Positions 1 to 13,064 of a stretch of 64,000 nt of DNA are shown in pieces. Source of the DNA: Kitagawia praeruptora (taxonomy: Eukaryota; Streptophyta; Magnoliopsida; Apiales; Apiaceae); assembly GCA_037693485.1 (NCBI GenBank), contig CM075352.1, forward strand, positions 20,766,001 through 20,830,000. Reading direction: 5' to 3'. The translations under genes and the position numbers were made by a program. Numbering within the stretch: position 1 is the first letter of the stretch; every line of letters starts with the position of its first letter. The notes under the pieces are model-generated. The model was not told the DNA's origin. It worked only from the letters and a program-made list of their open reading frames with translations, and made no database searches.

Positions 1-2217
1 TCTAATTTTCTAGAAATTTAGAATTTTAAACACTTATAAATATAAAAATATCATTTAACATATTAGAAGTTAATATTAGAAGTTAAATAGGTGTTCGAAT
101 TTATAGAGGAGAAGAGTTTGAATTTATAGGAAGATATATGATTAGAAGTTATATTGGAAGTAGAATAAGTATTTATAAAGCATCAATATATATATATAAA
201 GGACGGTACGCGGGAGCTTATGTGGCGCTCTTAGATCGTCTCAATCTATTTTTCTAATTTTCTAGAATTTTAGAATTTTAAACACTTAAAAATATAAAAA
301 TATCATTTAACATATTAGAAGTAGAATAGGTGTTCGAATTTATAGAGAAGAAGAGTTCGAATTTATAGGAAGACATGTGATTATTAGTTCTATTGGAAGT
401 AGAATAAGTATTTATAAAGCATATGATTAAATGTTCTATTGAAAGTAGAATATGAGTTCGAATTTATAGAGAATAAGAGTTTAAATTTATAGAAAAAATA
501 TATATCAATATATATATATATATCTATTATATTTTTATTTGTTTTTGATAATTTATATATATCTATTATATATATGTAAAGGAGGATAATTTTCTAGAAA
601 AGGAAGAAAGAACAGCGCGTAGAGAAATGAAAGAGTAGGTTGACTAGATGGAGACCAGCTCAATGACTCTTTTGAGTTAGGGTTGAATGAAGTGTTTTAA
701 AAACTGGGAATAGGATTTAATTGGTAGAGGAATAATTTTGACACAGAATAATGATTAATTTCCATTAATTATCACTTTTTGAAACACTGCTTGAATGAGA
801 TAATTATTAAAATTACCTTAATTTATTTTCATTAATTATTATTCCAATATTTTTAAATTATCAATATATATATAAATATATGAAGGAGGATACGCGGGAG
901 TTTATGTGGCGCTTTAAGATCGTCTCAATCTATTTTTCTAATTTTCTAGAATTTTAAAATTTTAAATACTAATAAAATGTAAAAATATCATTTAACATAT
1001 TAGAAGTAGAATAGGTGTTCGAATTTTTAGAGAAGAAGAGTCGAATTTATAGGAAAGACATATGATTAGAAGTTCTATTAGAAGTAGAATAAGTATTTGT
1101 AATGTATATGATTAAAAGTTTTATTGGAAGTAGAATAGGAGTTCGAATTTATAGAGAATAAAAGTTCGAATTTATAGAAAAAACATATAAATAAAAGTTC
1201 TATTACAAATAGAAAAATATCATTTAACATATTAGAAATAAAATAGGTGTTCGAATTTAGAGAGGAGAAGAGTTCGAATTTATAGGGAAGACATATGATT
1301 AGAAATTCTATTGGAAGTAGAATAAGTATTTATAACGCATATGATTAAAAGTGCTATTGGAAGTTGAATAGGAGTTTGAATTTATAGAAAATAAGAGTTC
1401 GAATTTATTAAAAAAAACACATAAATAAAAGTTCTATTAAAAGTAGAATATGTGTTTGAATATATAAAGCAGACATATAATTAAATATTTTATAGGAAGT
1501 ACAATCTTCTTAAATTATACTTTTTTATATAAATTAATTATACTTCTATTAGGAGAATTTATTCATAAATTCAATACTATTGTCATAAAAAAGTCATCGT
1601 TTTTTAAAAAGAAAATAATTGATATATTAACATAATAAAATAACATTGTCATGTAGGAATTCTAAATAAATACAGGAGCATCTATCAATAATATAAAGAG
1701 AAAATAAGATGTGTTTTCATTTTCTAAAACTCCATAATTTTTAGAAAGTCTAGAATAAGTATAAATTGGAATTCGCTCTATTTTTTAGGTTTTGATTTTA
1801 AGGAGTAAGTTGTTGTGTAAGATAAGTATTCTCAATAATATGTAGTGAAGTTGGAATTTTGATCCCAAATGAGAGCGGCTCGAAAGTTTCACTTTGATAG
1901 AAATAACTCCCATAACCAGTCTGCATGACAATGTTGTTTCCTATGAAGAATCAATATCAAGATCTCTATTTTCAATTGTTGACCTGATTGTAGCTTTATT
2001 TGTAGAGACCTGCATGATGTTAGTTGGACTAGACTCTCAATTTATTTTTCTAATATTCTAGAATTTTAGAATTTTAAACACTTATAAATATAAAAATATC
2101 ATTTAACATATTAAAAGTAGAATAGGTGTTCAAATTTATAGAGGAGAAGAATTCGAATTTATAGAAAGATATATGATTAGAAGTTCTATTGGAAGTAGAA
2201 TAAGTATTTATAAAGCA
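1..2217 (+). repeat. Helitron-associated AT-rich repeat block
   Basis: No gene is seen. The block is built from sub-repeats with the phrase AAGTTCTATTGGAAGTAGAA and the phrase GAGTTCGAATTTATAG, found near 120-200, 350-480, 1050-1200, 1270-1450 and 2160-2217. A longer direct repeat starts near 202 and again near 884 (shared core TACGCGGGAG followed by ATGTGGCGCT). The same phrases continue into the two Helitron-like copies to the right, so this is probably the inner part of the same element family. No 5' terminus was found, and the element may begin outside the window. Confidence 0.6.
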
Positions 2218-4090
2218 TATGATTAAAAGTTCTATTGAAAGTAGAATAGGAGCTCGAATTTATAGGAAAAACATGCAAATAAAAGTTTATATTGGAAGTA
2301 GAATAAGTATTTATAATGCATATAATTAAAAGTTCTATTGGAAGTACAATAGGAGTTCGAATTTATAGAGAATAAGAGTTCGAATTTATAGAAAAAACAA
2401 ATAAATAAAAGTTCTACTAAAAGTAGAATAGGTGTTTGAATATATAGAGCAGCCATATACTAAAGTATTTTATAAAATGTACGATCTTCTTAAATTATAT
2501 ATTTTTTATATAAGTTAATTATACTTCTATTAGGAAAATTTATTCATAAATCCAATACTATTATCATAAAAAAAGTCATCGTATTTAATAAGAAAAGAAT
2601 TGATTTGTTAACATAATAAAACAACATTCTTATGCAGGAATCCTAAAAAAAATAGGAGTATCTATAATACAAAGAGAAAATAAGTTGTGTTTTCATTTTC
2701 TAACACTCAATAATTTTTTGGAAGTCTGGATAAAGTATAAATTGTAATTCACTCTATTTTTTAGATTTTGAATTTAAGGAAAAAATTTGTTGTGTAAGAT
2801 AAGTATCATTAATAATATGTAATTAATTTGGAATTTCGATCCCAAATGAGAGCGGCTCGAAACATGTTTAACGGGAAGACGACTCATTATAAAAGACTGT
2901 ATTAGCTACTAAAATATCATTTGAATGTTATAAACTTTATTTTATTTTTAGGATTCGATTTTTATGGATAAACATTATCATACAAGTGATATATGTAAAA
3001 GTTAGGTTTTTTATCTTAACGAGAGAGCGGATCAATAGTAATAACTGTGTTTAACGAGAAAGCGATTCATTACATAAGACCGTATAAAGATGTTTGAATA
3101 TATAAGGAGTACATAAAGTAAAATATTTTATTAGAAGTAGAATACGAGGACAGTGGAGACGCCTTACACGATTTTTTAAACTCATATATACATTTTCCTA
3201 AAAATCCTTTATTTTATCTTTTTTATACAAGTTAATATACTTGCATTAGAAAAATATATCAATAAATTTAATATAATTCCCGTAACGAAAAGCCTTCGTA
3301 TTTAATTTTTTTTGTATGTTAACATAACAGAAAGACATTCCAATGCAGAAGGTGAAAATAAGTACGTGAATATCTATAATATACAGAAAATATAAGATGT
3401 TTTTTCATTTTTTAAAACTCTTTAAATTTAAGAAAGTTTAAACAATATAAAAACTTGAATTTTACTTTCTTTATATAATGAGTAAGAATTTCGGTTCCAA
3501 ATAAGAGCGACTCGAAACGTATTTAATGGGAAGACGACTTACTAAAAAAGATTGTATTAGCTATTAGAATTTGATATTGATGTCATAATTTTTTTTATTT
3601 TTATTGTTCGATTTTATGGATAAAAATTACTCCCTCCGTCCCTAATTAGTTGTCCAGTTTGACTTTTCAGTGGTCAAATTGACTAACTTTTGATCGAAGA
3701 TTAAAATTAATCTGTTCATTATTTTAAAAAACTGAAATCACATATTAAAATAGATTAGAAGTAGTTTACAATGGTATAATTTTTTTGAATATTTTTCATT
3801 ATGTAATATATATAAATTTCAATCAAATTTGAGTCAATTTGACCAACAAAAATAGAAAGTGGACAACTATTTAGGGACGGAGGGAGTATTATACATGTCT
3901 TTATAATATATGTTAAAGTTGAGATTTCGGTTTTAACGAGAGAGCGGGTCAATCGAAAAAATCGTGTTATTCATTAGAAAAGATTATTTAATTATTATAA
4001 TATAATATTAATATTATAATATAATTTAAATGTATTAAATTTTTTTAAAAATATTATAACGCCGCCGCGAAGCGCGGCTTTATCGACTAG
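2218..4090 (+). mobile_element. Helitron-like element, copy A (3' part)
   Basis: The right end has the features of a Helitron 3' terminus: a GC hairpin at 4064-4078 (stem GCCGCG/CGCGGC, loop AAG) about 8 bases before a terminal CTAG at 4087-4090, followed by T. The body matches 4091-6147 along its length, including the phrases AGAGCGGCTCGAAAC and GTTTAACGGGAAGACG. It codes for no Rep/helicase, so it is non-autonomous or a fragment. A Stowaway MITE sits inside it. The left border is given as the point where homology with copy B starts, not as a true 5' end. Confidence 0.65.
3630..3886. mobile_element. Stowaway-type MITE
   Basis: Terminal inverted repeats CTCCCTCCGTCCCTAA and its complement, flanked by TA on both sides (3628-3629 and 3887-3888). 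Length is 257 bp. It has no coding capacity. It lies inside Helitron-like copy A and is absent at the matching place in copy B. Confidence 0.9.
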
Positions 4091-5042
4091 TATGATTAAA
4101 AGTTCTATTGAAAGTAGAATAGGAGTTTGAATTTATAGAGAATAAGAGTTCAAATTTATAGAAAAAACATATAAATAAAAGTTTCTATTGGAAGTAGAAT
4201 AAGTATTTATAAAGTATAAGATTAAAAGTTCCATTAGAAGTAGAATAGGAGTTCGAATTTATAGAGAATAAGAGTTCGAATTTATAGAAAAACATATAAA
4301 ATAAAAGTTCTATTAGAAGTAGAATAGATGTTTGAATATATAGAACATCCATATAACTAAATATTTTATAGAAAGTACGATATTCTAAATTATATATTTT
4401 TTATATAAGTTAATTATACTTCTATTAGGAAAATTTATTCATAAATCCAATACTATTATCATAAAAAAAGTCATCGTATTTAAAAAGAAAAGAATTGATT
4501 TGTTGACATCATAAAAGAACATTCTCATGCAGGAATCCTAAATAAAAATAGGAGTATCTATAATATAATTAAAGAGAAAATAAGATGTGTTTTCATTTTC
4601 TAAAACTCCATAAATTTTAGAAAGTCTAGATAAAGTATAAATTGGAATTCACTCTATTTTTTAGGTTTTAATTTTAAGGAAAATAGTTGTTGTGTAAGAT
4701 AAGTATCATTAATAATATGTAATGAATTTGGAATTTCGACCTAAACGAGAGCGGCTCGAAACGTGTTTAACGGGAAGACGGCTCATTATAAAAGATTGTA
4801 TTAGCTATTAAAATATCATTTTGATGTTATAAATTTTATTTTATTTTTAGTATTTGATTTTTATGGATAAACATTATCATACAAGTGATATATGTAAAAA
4901 TTAGGTTTTTGGTCTTAACGAGGGAGCGGATAAATAGTATAAAGATGTTTGAATATATAGGGAATACATAAAATAAAATGTTTTATTAGAAGTAGAATAC
5001 GAGGACGGTGGAGACGTCTTACACGATTTTTAAAACTATATA

Positions 5043-5295
5043 CTCCCTCAGTCCCGGCCATTTCTTAACATATCAAAATATGGTGTCCGGCACGCATTTT
5101 AAGGTAAATTTTAAGGATAGTTGCATAACTTATTTTTGAAATTTTCTTTTTTTGTATAAAAATAGAACAATCCTATTTTTATACAAAAAAAGATGATTTC
5201 AAAAATAAGTTATGAAACTATCCTTAAAATTCACCTTAAAATGCGTGCCAAAAAGTAACAAAAAAATTGTTAAGAATTGGGTGGGACGAAGGGAG
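5043..5295. mobile_element. Stowaway-type MITE (long palindrome)
   Basis: Ends CTCCCTCAGTCCC and GGGACGAAGGGAG are inverted copies, with TA at 5041-5042 and 5296-5297. The interior is nearly palindromic, with a stretch around AAATTTTAAGGATAG repeated in reverse on the right arm. It belongs to the same broad family as the element at 63279-63513. Confidence 0.85.
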
Positions 5296-5583
5296 TATCG
5301 TTTTTCCTAGAAATCCTTTATTTTATTTTTTTATACAAGTTAATTATACTTGCATTAGAAAAATATATCCATAAATTTAATATCATTTCCGTAACGAAAA
5401 GTCTTCGAATTTAATATTTTTTATATGTTAACATAACAGAAAAACATTCCCATGCAGAAGTTGTAAATAAGTACATGAATATCTATAATATACAGAAAAT
5501 ATAAGATGTATTTTCATTTTTAAAACTCTATAAATATTAGAAAGTTTAAAGAATATGAAAATTGGAATTTATTTTTTGAGAAA

Positions 5584-5763
5584 AAGGTTCATGAGATTAC
5601 CTCAGGAACTTTACCTGAGGCACTGGTGTATTTTCATATAAAATACTAATGGCATTTTTGTAAATGCATACAATCTTCTGTAATTACAATAATGTCCTTC
5701 TATATTTGTATGTAATTTTTTTTAATCTCAGGAAAAGTTACCTAAGGTTACCTCAGGAACCTT
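5584..5763. mobile_element. Small inverted-repeat MITE
   Basis: About 180 bp with imperfect inverted ends: AAGGTTCATGAGATTACCT on the left and, read from the right, AAGGTTCCTGAGGTAACCT. No coding capacity. A target duplication is not certain, so the superfamily is left open. Confidence 0.6.
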
Positions 5764-6147
5764 AATCTCTTATTTTTTTTATATAATTAGTTAGAATTTC
5801 GGTTCCAAATAAGAGCGAGTCGAAACATATTTAACGGGAAGACGGCTCACTAGAAAAGATTGTATTAGCTATTAGAATTTGATATTGATGTCATAATTTT
5901 TTTTTATTGTTCGATTTTATGGATAAAAAATATTATATAAGTCTTTATAATATATGTTAAAGTTGAGATTTCGATTTTAACGAGAGAGCGACCCAATCGA
6001 AAGAATAGTGTTTAACAAGAAATCGATTCATTAGAAAATGATATTTAATTATTAAAATTTAATATTAATATTATAATATAACGTAAATGTATTAATTTTT
6101 TTAAAAAACATTATAACGCCGCCGCGAAGCGCGGCTTTATCGACTAG

Positions 6148-7300
6148 TTTTAAATAAAAAAAAAATCAAATACCCGGTTCTCAAAATAAACGTATTTGGA
6201 GATATTCAATTCTTAAAACTATCTCGAGTCTTCAAAAAAAAAAAATGATAATCAGTTAAAAAAAACGTAATTTACTGATCATTTTTGTCAAATATAAGAG
6301 TTTGATCACCAAATTTAAAAATTATGATAATTTTGATCATCACCCTAATTTTTTTTAAAGCATTGTCAACCCTTAGCATATTGTTGTGAAGTGGCGGAAC
6401 CAGGATGTTTTTGGATTCTGGACTAATCTAACTCTATATTTTGGGGTGGGGGAAATTTCAGGGTAAGCCGCGCGAAGCGCGGTTTTTTTCACTAAATCAT
6501 GCAAAAATTGGATATTTTTCACTAAATCATACAAAAACTAAATCATACAACAAATGGATATACACACAATTAAAAAACAAACTAATACCTCTATTTAATA
6601 TTTCAACCAAGACTAAAAAATTATATATAGCCATTTTTAAATTTGACCCGGGCTAAAAAAAAAAAATTTACTTGTTTTTTTTTCCCGACCCGGGCCCTGG
6701 TTGTGATGCTGCGTAAGGTTGGTGACTTGTGCGACTCCTACTCTATCATTAGTTTATTTATACACGTTATGGATGAATACTGTGTTTCTTTAACAATTAC
6801 AGTATCAAAATAATTATTTATAGCGGAAATTTGTTGACTACAAATAAAATTTAAGCATACAAATGCTCGGACACCAGTCGATTAACATAAATAAACACGT
6901 AATATGTATCCAAATTAATATATCACATTATCTTTAAGTTGTTGGTAAAATGTCATAATAATATTTAATTAAATTTTAATATGAAATGATTGTTAAAAAA
7001 ATACAATTTGACAATCAGAAACGAAGTCGGCAAGTGTTTGTTTTTGATATGAAAGATGACATTCCAAATTCCAAAACAGACGCAAAAACAAAAACCGGTT
7101 GTTTGTTTGATAAATTTCAAATAACAGACGTGGTGCACCACGAAACTTCAGTCTCCTTCCAAAAGCCAACTGTTTTCTTTCTTTCACTTCATATAAGACA
7201 TAAAAAACACAGCCTTTTTGTTCATATCGATCCCCTGTTTCTGTTTTTTGTTTACATTTGTCCACTTCAAGAAACAACTTCTTTTAGCCAATATCAGTAA
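6148..7300. other. AT-rich intergenic DNA with a GC hairpin
   Basis: No credible gene. A perfect hairpin (stem CCGCGC/GCGCGG, loop GAA) lies at 6468-6482 and closely resembles the Helitron 3' hairpins at 4064 and 6121, but no CTAG follows at the right distance. Open frames at 6441-6656 and 6986-7300 have no recognisable domain and are probably chance. Confidence 0.5.
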
Positions 7301-8712
7301 AAATATTTAAGCCCCTCAGTAAGATTTTTCTGGGTTTTGCGTAAAGAATCCAAGGTACTCTTTCTTTTCTTCGAATACGAGATTATATGTTACGTGGTGT
7401 GTGTTTGTAAATGTGACAACCCGGGTCAAGTCTTGAATCGTTTTTCAAAAATCTGGTCAAGTCCTGATATCGAATCCGAAATAAGTCAAAGTGATCATGA
7501 TTTGTTGGTGTATTAGTAGCATTACCGTGCCTTAAAAACTGAACAGAAGTCTGAAATCTCCTTGACGTGAGACTTGGGTCATGGGTGTTACAATAATAAT
7601 AGCAGCAGCGAACGTGTAAGCAACTGTAGTTGTTGTTGAGCTAACTCACCGGTGAACTGATTGTTTTTGTACGTTTTGCTTTGTATGTTTAAATACACAA
7701 AGAGCAGCTGTTTGTTAACATGTTTGACTATTGCTTTCTTATTTTTGTCATACATTATGTACATGTTAACGTGTGGACTGGAATGAGGTTGTGTGGAATC
7801 GGAACTGGAATTAGAATTGTCAAAGTGTGGCACATCATTTTCTGTTTTAGTTGCGTAGGTTATTTTCGAGTTATTTGTGGAGTATTTTTGGGGGTGTATT
7901 AGAGCACGTAGAGTTACAAGTCGTTGAATTGGTCGTGTTGAAACTTATAAGTCAATGTCTTTTTTGTACTACAAGAATTCCAAGTGTGGAACCATATTCT
8001 TAACAACTTACTAGTAGTTTCTGGTAGGCGAATGCTCAAGTGAGGATGAGGAGGTAGTGGAAATTGCATGTACAAGTTGTAGACTGATATTCCGGGTTCG
8101 GACTTTTTTGAGCTTGCTGATTTCTTAAGAGAACTAAGCTCTGACTTGTGATTGCTTGATAAAACAACAGTATGTATGTACTTGACTGAATTTTGCATCT
8201 ATGTATTTATAACATGATATTTGGGTGATTACGTTTATTTAGTCATATGTTTTTGCCTTGCTCTAGCCTCTTCGGGATTCTTAGTTCCTTGTCTCATAGC
8301 ACTAGTAGATAAATGCATGTTGCATAGCATAAGTTTAGCAAGAAACAATCTAGGATATCTGTCTTGTTCTTATACTAAATGTTTTACCAATTAGTGTTGT
8401 AGCTAAAAGTTAGAAATAAACAGAATCTTCTTTTTTTGCTAATTAATTATACATAATCTTTTTATGCTTAAAATGTAGATGCTAAGAGATTTGGATAACT
8501 GCAGAATCCAGTTTTACCAAAATTTTCTGTTCAACTTGAGAATTTCAACCTTAACATTCTAATACATTTTGCTGTGTACAATCTATTTATTTTGTTCCAA
8601 TACTGCCTTCCTTCCCAGCAGCCTCTATATCTTTCTAAAAAGAACTACACCTGGCAGCTTATTACACATAGCAGAGCAGCTCTCAGCCTCTCACTCGTTT
8701 ATTGGGTTAAAA
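7301..8712 (+). promoter_or_regulatory. Putative promoter and 5' leader of the DUF707 gene
   Basis: Upstream of the DUF707 start codon. A CCAAT-like motif lies near 7288 and a TATTTAAG element near 7303. A possible first leader exon ends at about 7353 (CCAAG before GTACTC), which would leave an intron of roughly 1.2 kb before the coding exon. This is inferred from motifs only; cDNA would be needed to fix it. Minus-strand frames at 7588-7833 and 7914-8198 show no domain. Confidence 0.3.
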
Positions 8713-11700
8713 ATGAAGAATTTGAAGACTCTAGATTCCATGCGGCACTTGGGTCACAGGTTCGCAACTTTAGGTTTTTGCTGTAGTCAAAACAATGTAA
8801 ATCGTTGTTTTATATGTGAGACTAATACCACAAACTTAACTTTTCCTTGGTACAGTGCTCTTTGTAAAAAACAGAATGAGAATATGAGGCTAATCTTGAT
8901 TACGTTTGTTGGAGTTGTTATTGGATTCTTGATTGGAGTATCATTCCCTATACTTTTGGCAAATAAGGTATGCAGACATATTGTTTTAGTGCTCCTCTTT
9001 TACCTTTTAAATCTGAATCAATTTTCTCTATACTGCTGTTTTGAACCAATTAGCTGCAAATCCAAAAATAAGTTCTTACTTGTCAATTGACAGATGACTC
9101 TTTCTACCATTGTTCTTCCTGATAGCACTCACATTGAGGCTACCGCAATCTCTACCCCAATAAAAACTCAAGAGGTCAATGATGTGCGGAAGGTATACTT
9201 TGTGTTACTATAATGAGGATATTGGTTTTGTAAGTTATTACTAAATGCTGTTATGATATAGTATTATTATATTCTATGGACAATAAGGAACCAGTGTCTA
9301 CATTGAAGTAGTTCATTTTAATAATGTTAAATAATAATAATAATAATCTGTGCTTTATGTTATTGATTTCTTGCACAACATACTCAGTCTTTTGGAACAT
9401 TACTTAGTAGTTGAAGCATGTAGAGCAAAGAATAATTTGAGCATAATCTAGCTGACATGTAACTCACTGGTGATCAGAGGCTTATTTGTATGCATCATAC
9501 ATGCTGCGGTTATTTAAATGAAACATATTACCGTCTGTAATATGGACATCCACTTTTTGAAAATCTTCATCATTTTGTATATATCTTTAAACATTCTTGG
9601 ACTTCTGGGGATGTCCTTCATTATTTGTCTTAAACATTCTTGGACTTCTGGGGATGTGCTTCATTAATTGAAGCATCTGAAGATCAGGAAGAATGGAGTT
9701 GTGAATTTGATGTGAAACGAATGAGAAAAGAAGGGGCAACAGGGTTCACTCACATGCAGGCTTTTACCTGTAATAGAATTTTGAACCAATGTTAACCAAT
9801 TGAAGGTAACAGTAGTTGGACCGTTTACATGATCTGGTAACTGTAATGTTTGTCCTCATGCACTAAGCCTGAAACGTTTGGAATTCAATGTTGCATGGAC
9901 ATGGTACTAAAAAAAGATCAGAATCTCATCTATAGAACTTACAAAAACAAATCCATAATGTAACCAGCTATATCCTGGCATGGAAAAAGTAGAAGTTGAT
10001 AAAGTGTATCCAGTTGTGCTTTTCTCAATATGGTAGTATAATTTTCTGGTTGTTGTGTACCTATTGCTTTGACACCTGTTATAACTATTTTTAATATAAA
10101 TAATTCACACTCATCCATGCCTGCATTTCTAATGAACTTATGCAGATTTGGGTCCCATCGAATCCACGAGGTGCAGAAGGATTAGCGCCTGGTATTGTTG
10201 TACCTCACTCTGACCTTTATCTTCGCAGATTATATGGTAACCCCAGTGAGGTAATAATCTTGTATTAGTACATTGATTATCATAAGAGCCACAAGTTTAA
10301 ATTTGTAACCATACTATACCTGACATGAATAGCATGGGTAGGTATGATCATTTTGTGGGAGTTGACATTTTTACTAGAAACTTAATAGGATTACATTGGT
10401 GAATTGACAATTAGCGTTTTAGAAATATACATAATTCAGAAGTATCAAAAAAGAAAATGAGAAGGTAAAGCTAATGAAAAATTTCTGATTTTGAGCTTTT
10501 ATCATAGACACAATAAGTAAATCATCTAATAGAGTGTAAAAGCGAAACTATGCAAGTAACTCTTTGTTTATTAAAGCTTATTTCCATGGAGTACTTAAAG
10601 GGTTATCCTTCATAAAATAGTGTGAATAAGGAATAATTAGAGTCATAGCACAGTAAATTCTGTCATTTTATCTTCATTTGGAAGCCTCCATTGCAAGAAT
10701 GCTAGAACAATTTTTACCTAATAAACAGCATGGAAGTTTGAACAATCTGCCATTTGCAGGACCTCAGTATCAAGCCAAAGTATCTTGTGACGTTTACAGT
10801 TGGTTATAATCAGAGGCGGAATATTGATGCTGCTGTTAAAAAGGTCAGCCTCTGCCTCTCTGTCTCCCTCTTTTAAGCATCCCTCCCCTAAATAAAATAA
10901 GATTAAAGTAGTAACATGAAAGCATGTGCCTGTTGCAGTTTTCGGAGAACTTCACTATTGTTCTGTTTCATTATGATAATCGAGCAAGCGAATGGGATGA
11001 ATATGAATGGTCAAAGAAGGCTATCCATATAAGTGCCCAGAAGCAAACAAAGTGGTGAGTGACTATTAGAATCTTAGCATGATATTTTCTTCTTTCGCAG
11101 TAAGGTGTCTCTTTCATGGTTATATACTGAACTCAATTTCTTTTGTGCAAGGTGGTATGCGAAAAGATTCCTTCACCCTGACGTTGTTGCAGCTTATGAC
11201 TACATATTTATCTGGGATGAGGATCTTGGTGTTGAAAATTTTACTGCTGAAGAGTAAGTTTTAGTAGCAACAAGTCGTTTATGGCACATCTCTTATTCAA
11301 CTAATTCACCTTATAACTTGCTTTTGCCAGATACATTAGACTTGTGAAGAAACACGGCTTGGAAATTTCACAGCCTGGTTTGGACCCACGGAGAGGACTA
11401 ACATGGCACATGACAAGGAAAAGAGAAGATCGTGAAGTTCACAAGTAAGGATGATAGCACTTCTACATGAGCAGCCACCACTTACCTTCTTATGTAGATG
11501 ATAATATCAAAAACTGATTGCATTTTTGGTTCTTTTTGTGTTGTTTTACTTTGTATTTGAAGGGAAACAGAGGAGAGACCAGGATGGTGCAAGGATCCTC
11601 ATTTGCCGCCCTGCGCAGCGTATGGATTAACTGTCATTACATTTTACAATAGGATTAGGATACGGTTGTTTCATTAGGTTATGCTTTAGGAGTCTGGAGT

Positions 11701-12552
11701 TTTTTACTCTCTGAACTCTTCTGATTGCAGGTTTGTGGAAATCATGGCTCCTGTATTTTCTAGAGATGCATGGCGATGTGTGTGGCATATGATTCAGGTA
11801 TTTATTATAGTTCAAAATGAACTCAAATGTGAGACTGTCCCGGGATCTAACCGTTTTAGCGTTTAGCTTCTAATGTTTACTCGCTTTGATATGGCCTTGT
11901 AGAATGACTTAGTCCACGGGTGGGGTCTCGATTTGGCCCTCCAAAAATGTGTTGAGGTCAGCTTTGATCACCATCTACATTATTTCTCTTGCTTATTAGA
12001 AAGTAGATGTATCTGATTTCGTAATGTCATAGAATCTAATCCCATTGATGATGGTTCTGTTTGTATAGCCTGCTCACGAGAAAATAGGAGTTGTAGATGC
12101 ACAGTGGATTGTCCATCAAGGCATTCCGTCACTTGGTAATCAGGTATACTGCACTAGAAAGCATTTTTCATGTACACAGAAACGCGGATTGTGTGTGTAC
12201 ATTTGTATAGCTTAAGTCTCTGTGTGATAGATCTGATGGATTTTTAAAAAAATCTTGTTTCTGGCAGGGGCAAGCTGATGAAGGGAAAAAACCATGGCAA
12301 GGGGTATGCTTATATTAACAGTATCCAAACATACTCCAGCTCTGCTATAAATTGTAGTCTGTAGATACATAACTCGTGCATCTAGTAGTTGTAATTGTAT
12401 ATTTATTGATCATAACACTAATGTTTCTTCTGTCACAGGTGAGGGAGAGGTGTAAACTAGAATGGAAAATGTTCCGACACCGGTTTGCGGATGCAGAAGA
12501 AAATTATTACAAATCTATGGGCTTAGATCCTTCCAATACTACGTCGCACTAA
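8713..12552 (+). CDS. DUF707 family type II membrane protein (13 exons)
   Basis: Intact 425-residue protein. Coding exons: 8713-8967, 9094-9192, 10146-10250, 10760-10843, 10939-11054, 11152-11253, 11331-11444, 11563-11619, 11731-11797, 11903-11956, 12069-12143, 12268-12303, 12439-12552. All introns are GT...AG and the phases join without a stop. A short cytosolic N-terminus is followed by one membrane segment at about residues 59-83. The DUF707 region starts near residue 150 and includes KWWYAKRFLHP (from about 219), the acidic motif WDEDLGVENF (241-250), and conserved stretches such as HGWGLDLALQKC and DAQWIVHQGIP. Plant databases call this family 'lysine ketoglutarate reductase trans-splicing related', a name without enzymatic support. 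The DED motif and topology suggest a Golgi glycosyltransferase-like protein, which is inference. The ATG at 8713 is chosen because the frame upstream is not supported as coding. An imperfect ~43-bp direct duplication lies in intron 2 near 9584-9670. Confidence 0.93.
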
Positions 12553-13064
12553 TCTTTACAAGAAGCTGAGCATCTATAACCAGAGCCCTGCTTCCGGGTT
12601 ATATAGAATTGTAAATCTAATTTTGTATTGTAGATAGAATAAGTGCACTACAATATCTTTTTGTATAGGTCATTTACAAGTAATTGTATATGGTTCCTTT
12701 AATTTTTGTTCAGCTCCAGTTTAACATTGCTGTGATTTCTTTCTTTCTTTGTTTTTTTTTTACATTTTGAGAGGAAACTAAATAAAATGTTATACCACAT
12801 ATTGAACCCAAAATTGAGAAAAAATTGCAAGTATTGAAATTGAAACACACTAGCTCAAAGGAAGAAGTAAGTACACAAATTACCTTCTAGGCACATTAGC
12901 TAGTACCTAAAATAATATGAGAAGGAAACTAGAAGAAGTTACAAACAGCTTATTTAGTTTGGCACATTGTAATCCAGCTAGTTGGCCAAGTACTTGACAT
13001 AGGAAGGCCATATATACATATATTACAAGATCTAGGCTTGCATATCAATGCATGCCAAAGAACT
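12553..13064. other. Convergent 3' flanks of the DUF707 and DUF761 genes
   Basis: Non-coding DNA between two genes whose stop codons face each other. Presumed 3' untranslated sequence of both. A poly(A)-signal-like AATAAA lies near 12780. No other gene is seen. Confidence 0.5.

Larger units (their letters stand above)
4091..6147 (+). mobile_element. Helitron-like element, copy B (3' part)
   Basis: Begins directly after the CTAG end of copy A with TATGATTAAAAG, the phrase that starts copy A at 2218, and repeats its content. It ends with the same hairpin (6121-6135) and a terminal CTAG at 6144-6147 followed by T. Two further MITEs (5043-5295 and 5584-5763) account for most of the length difference. 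The head-to-tail arrangement with a shared 3' end looks like a tandem Helitron. Confidence 0.65.

Noticed and set aside
7588..8198. Minus-strand open frames of 81 and 94 codons
   Set aside because: Low-complexity or domain-free peptides in what is probably the 5' leader intron of the DUF707 gene; no promoter or splice evidence.
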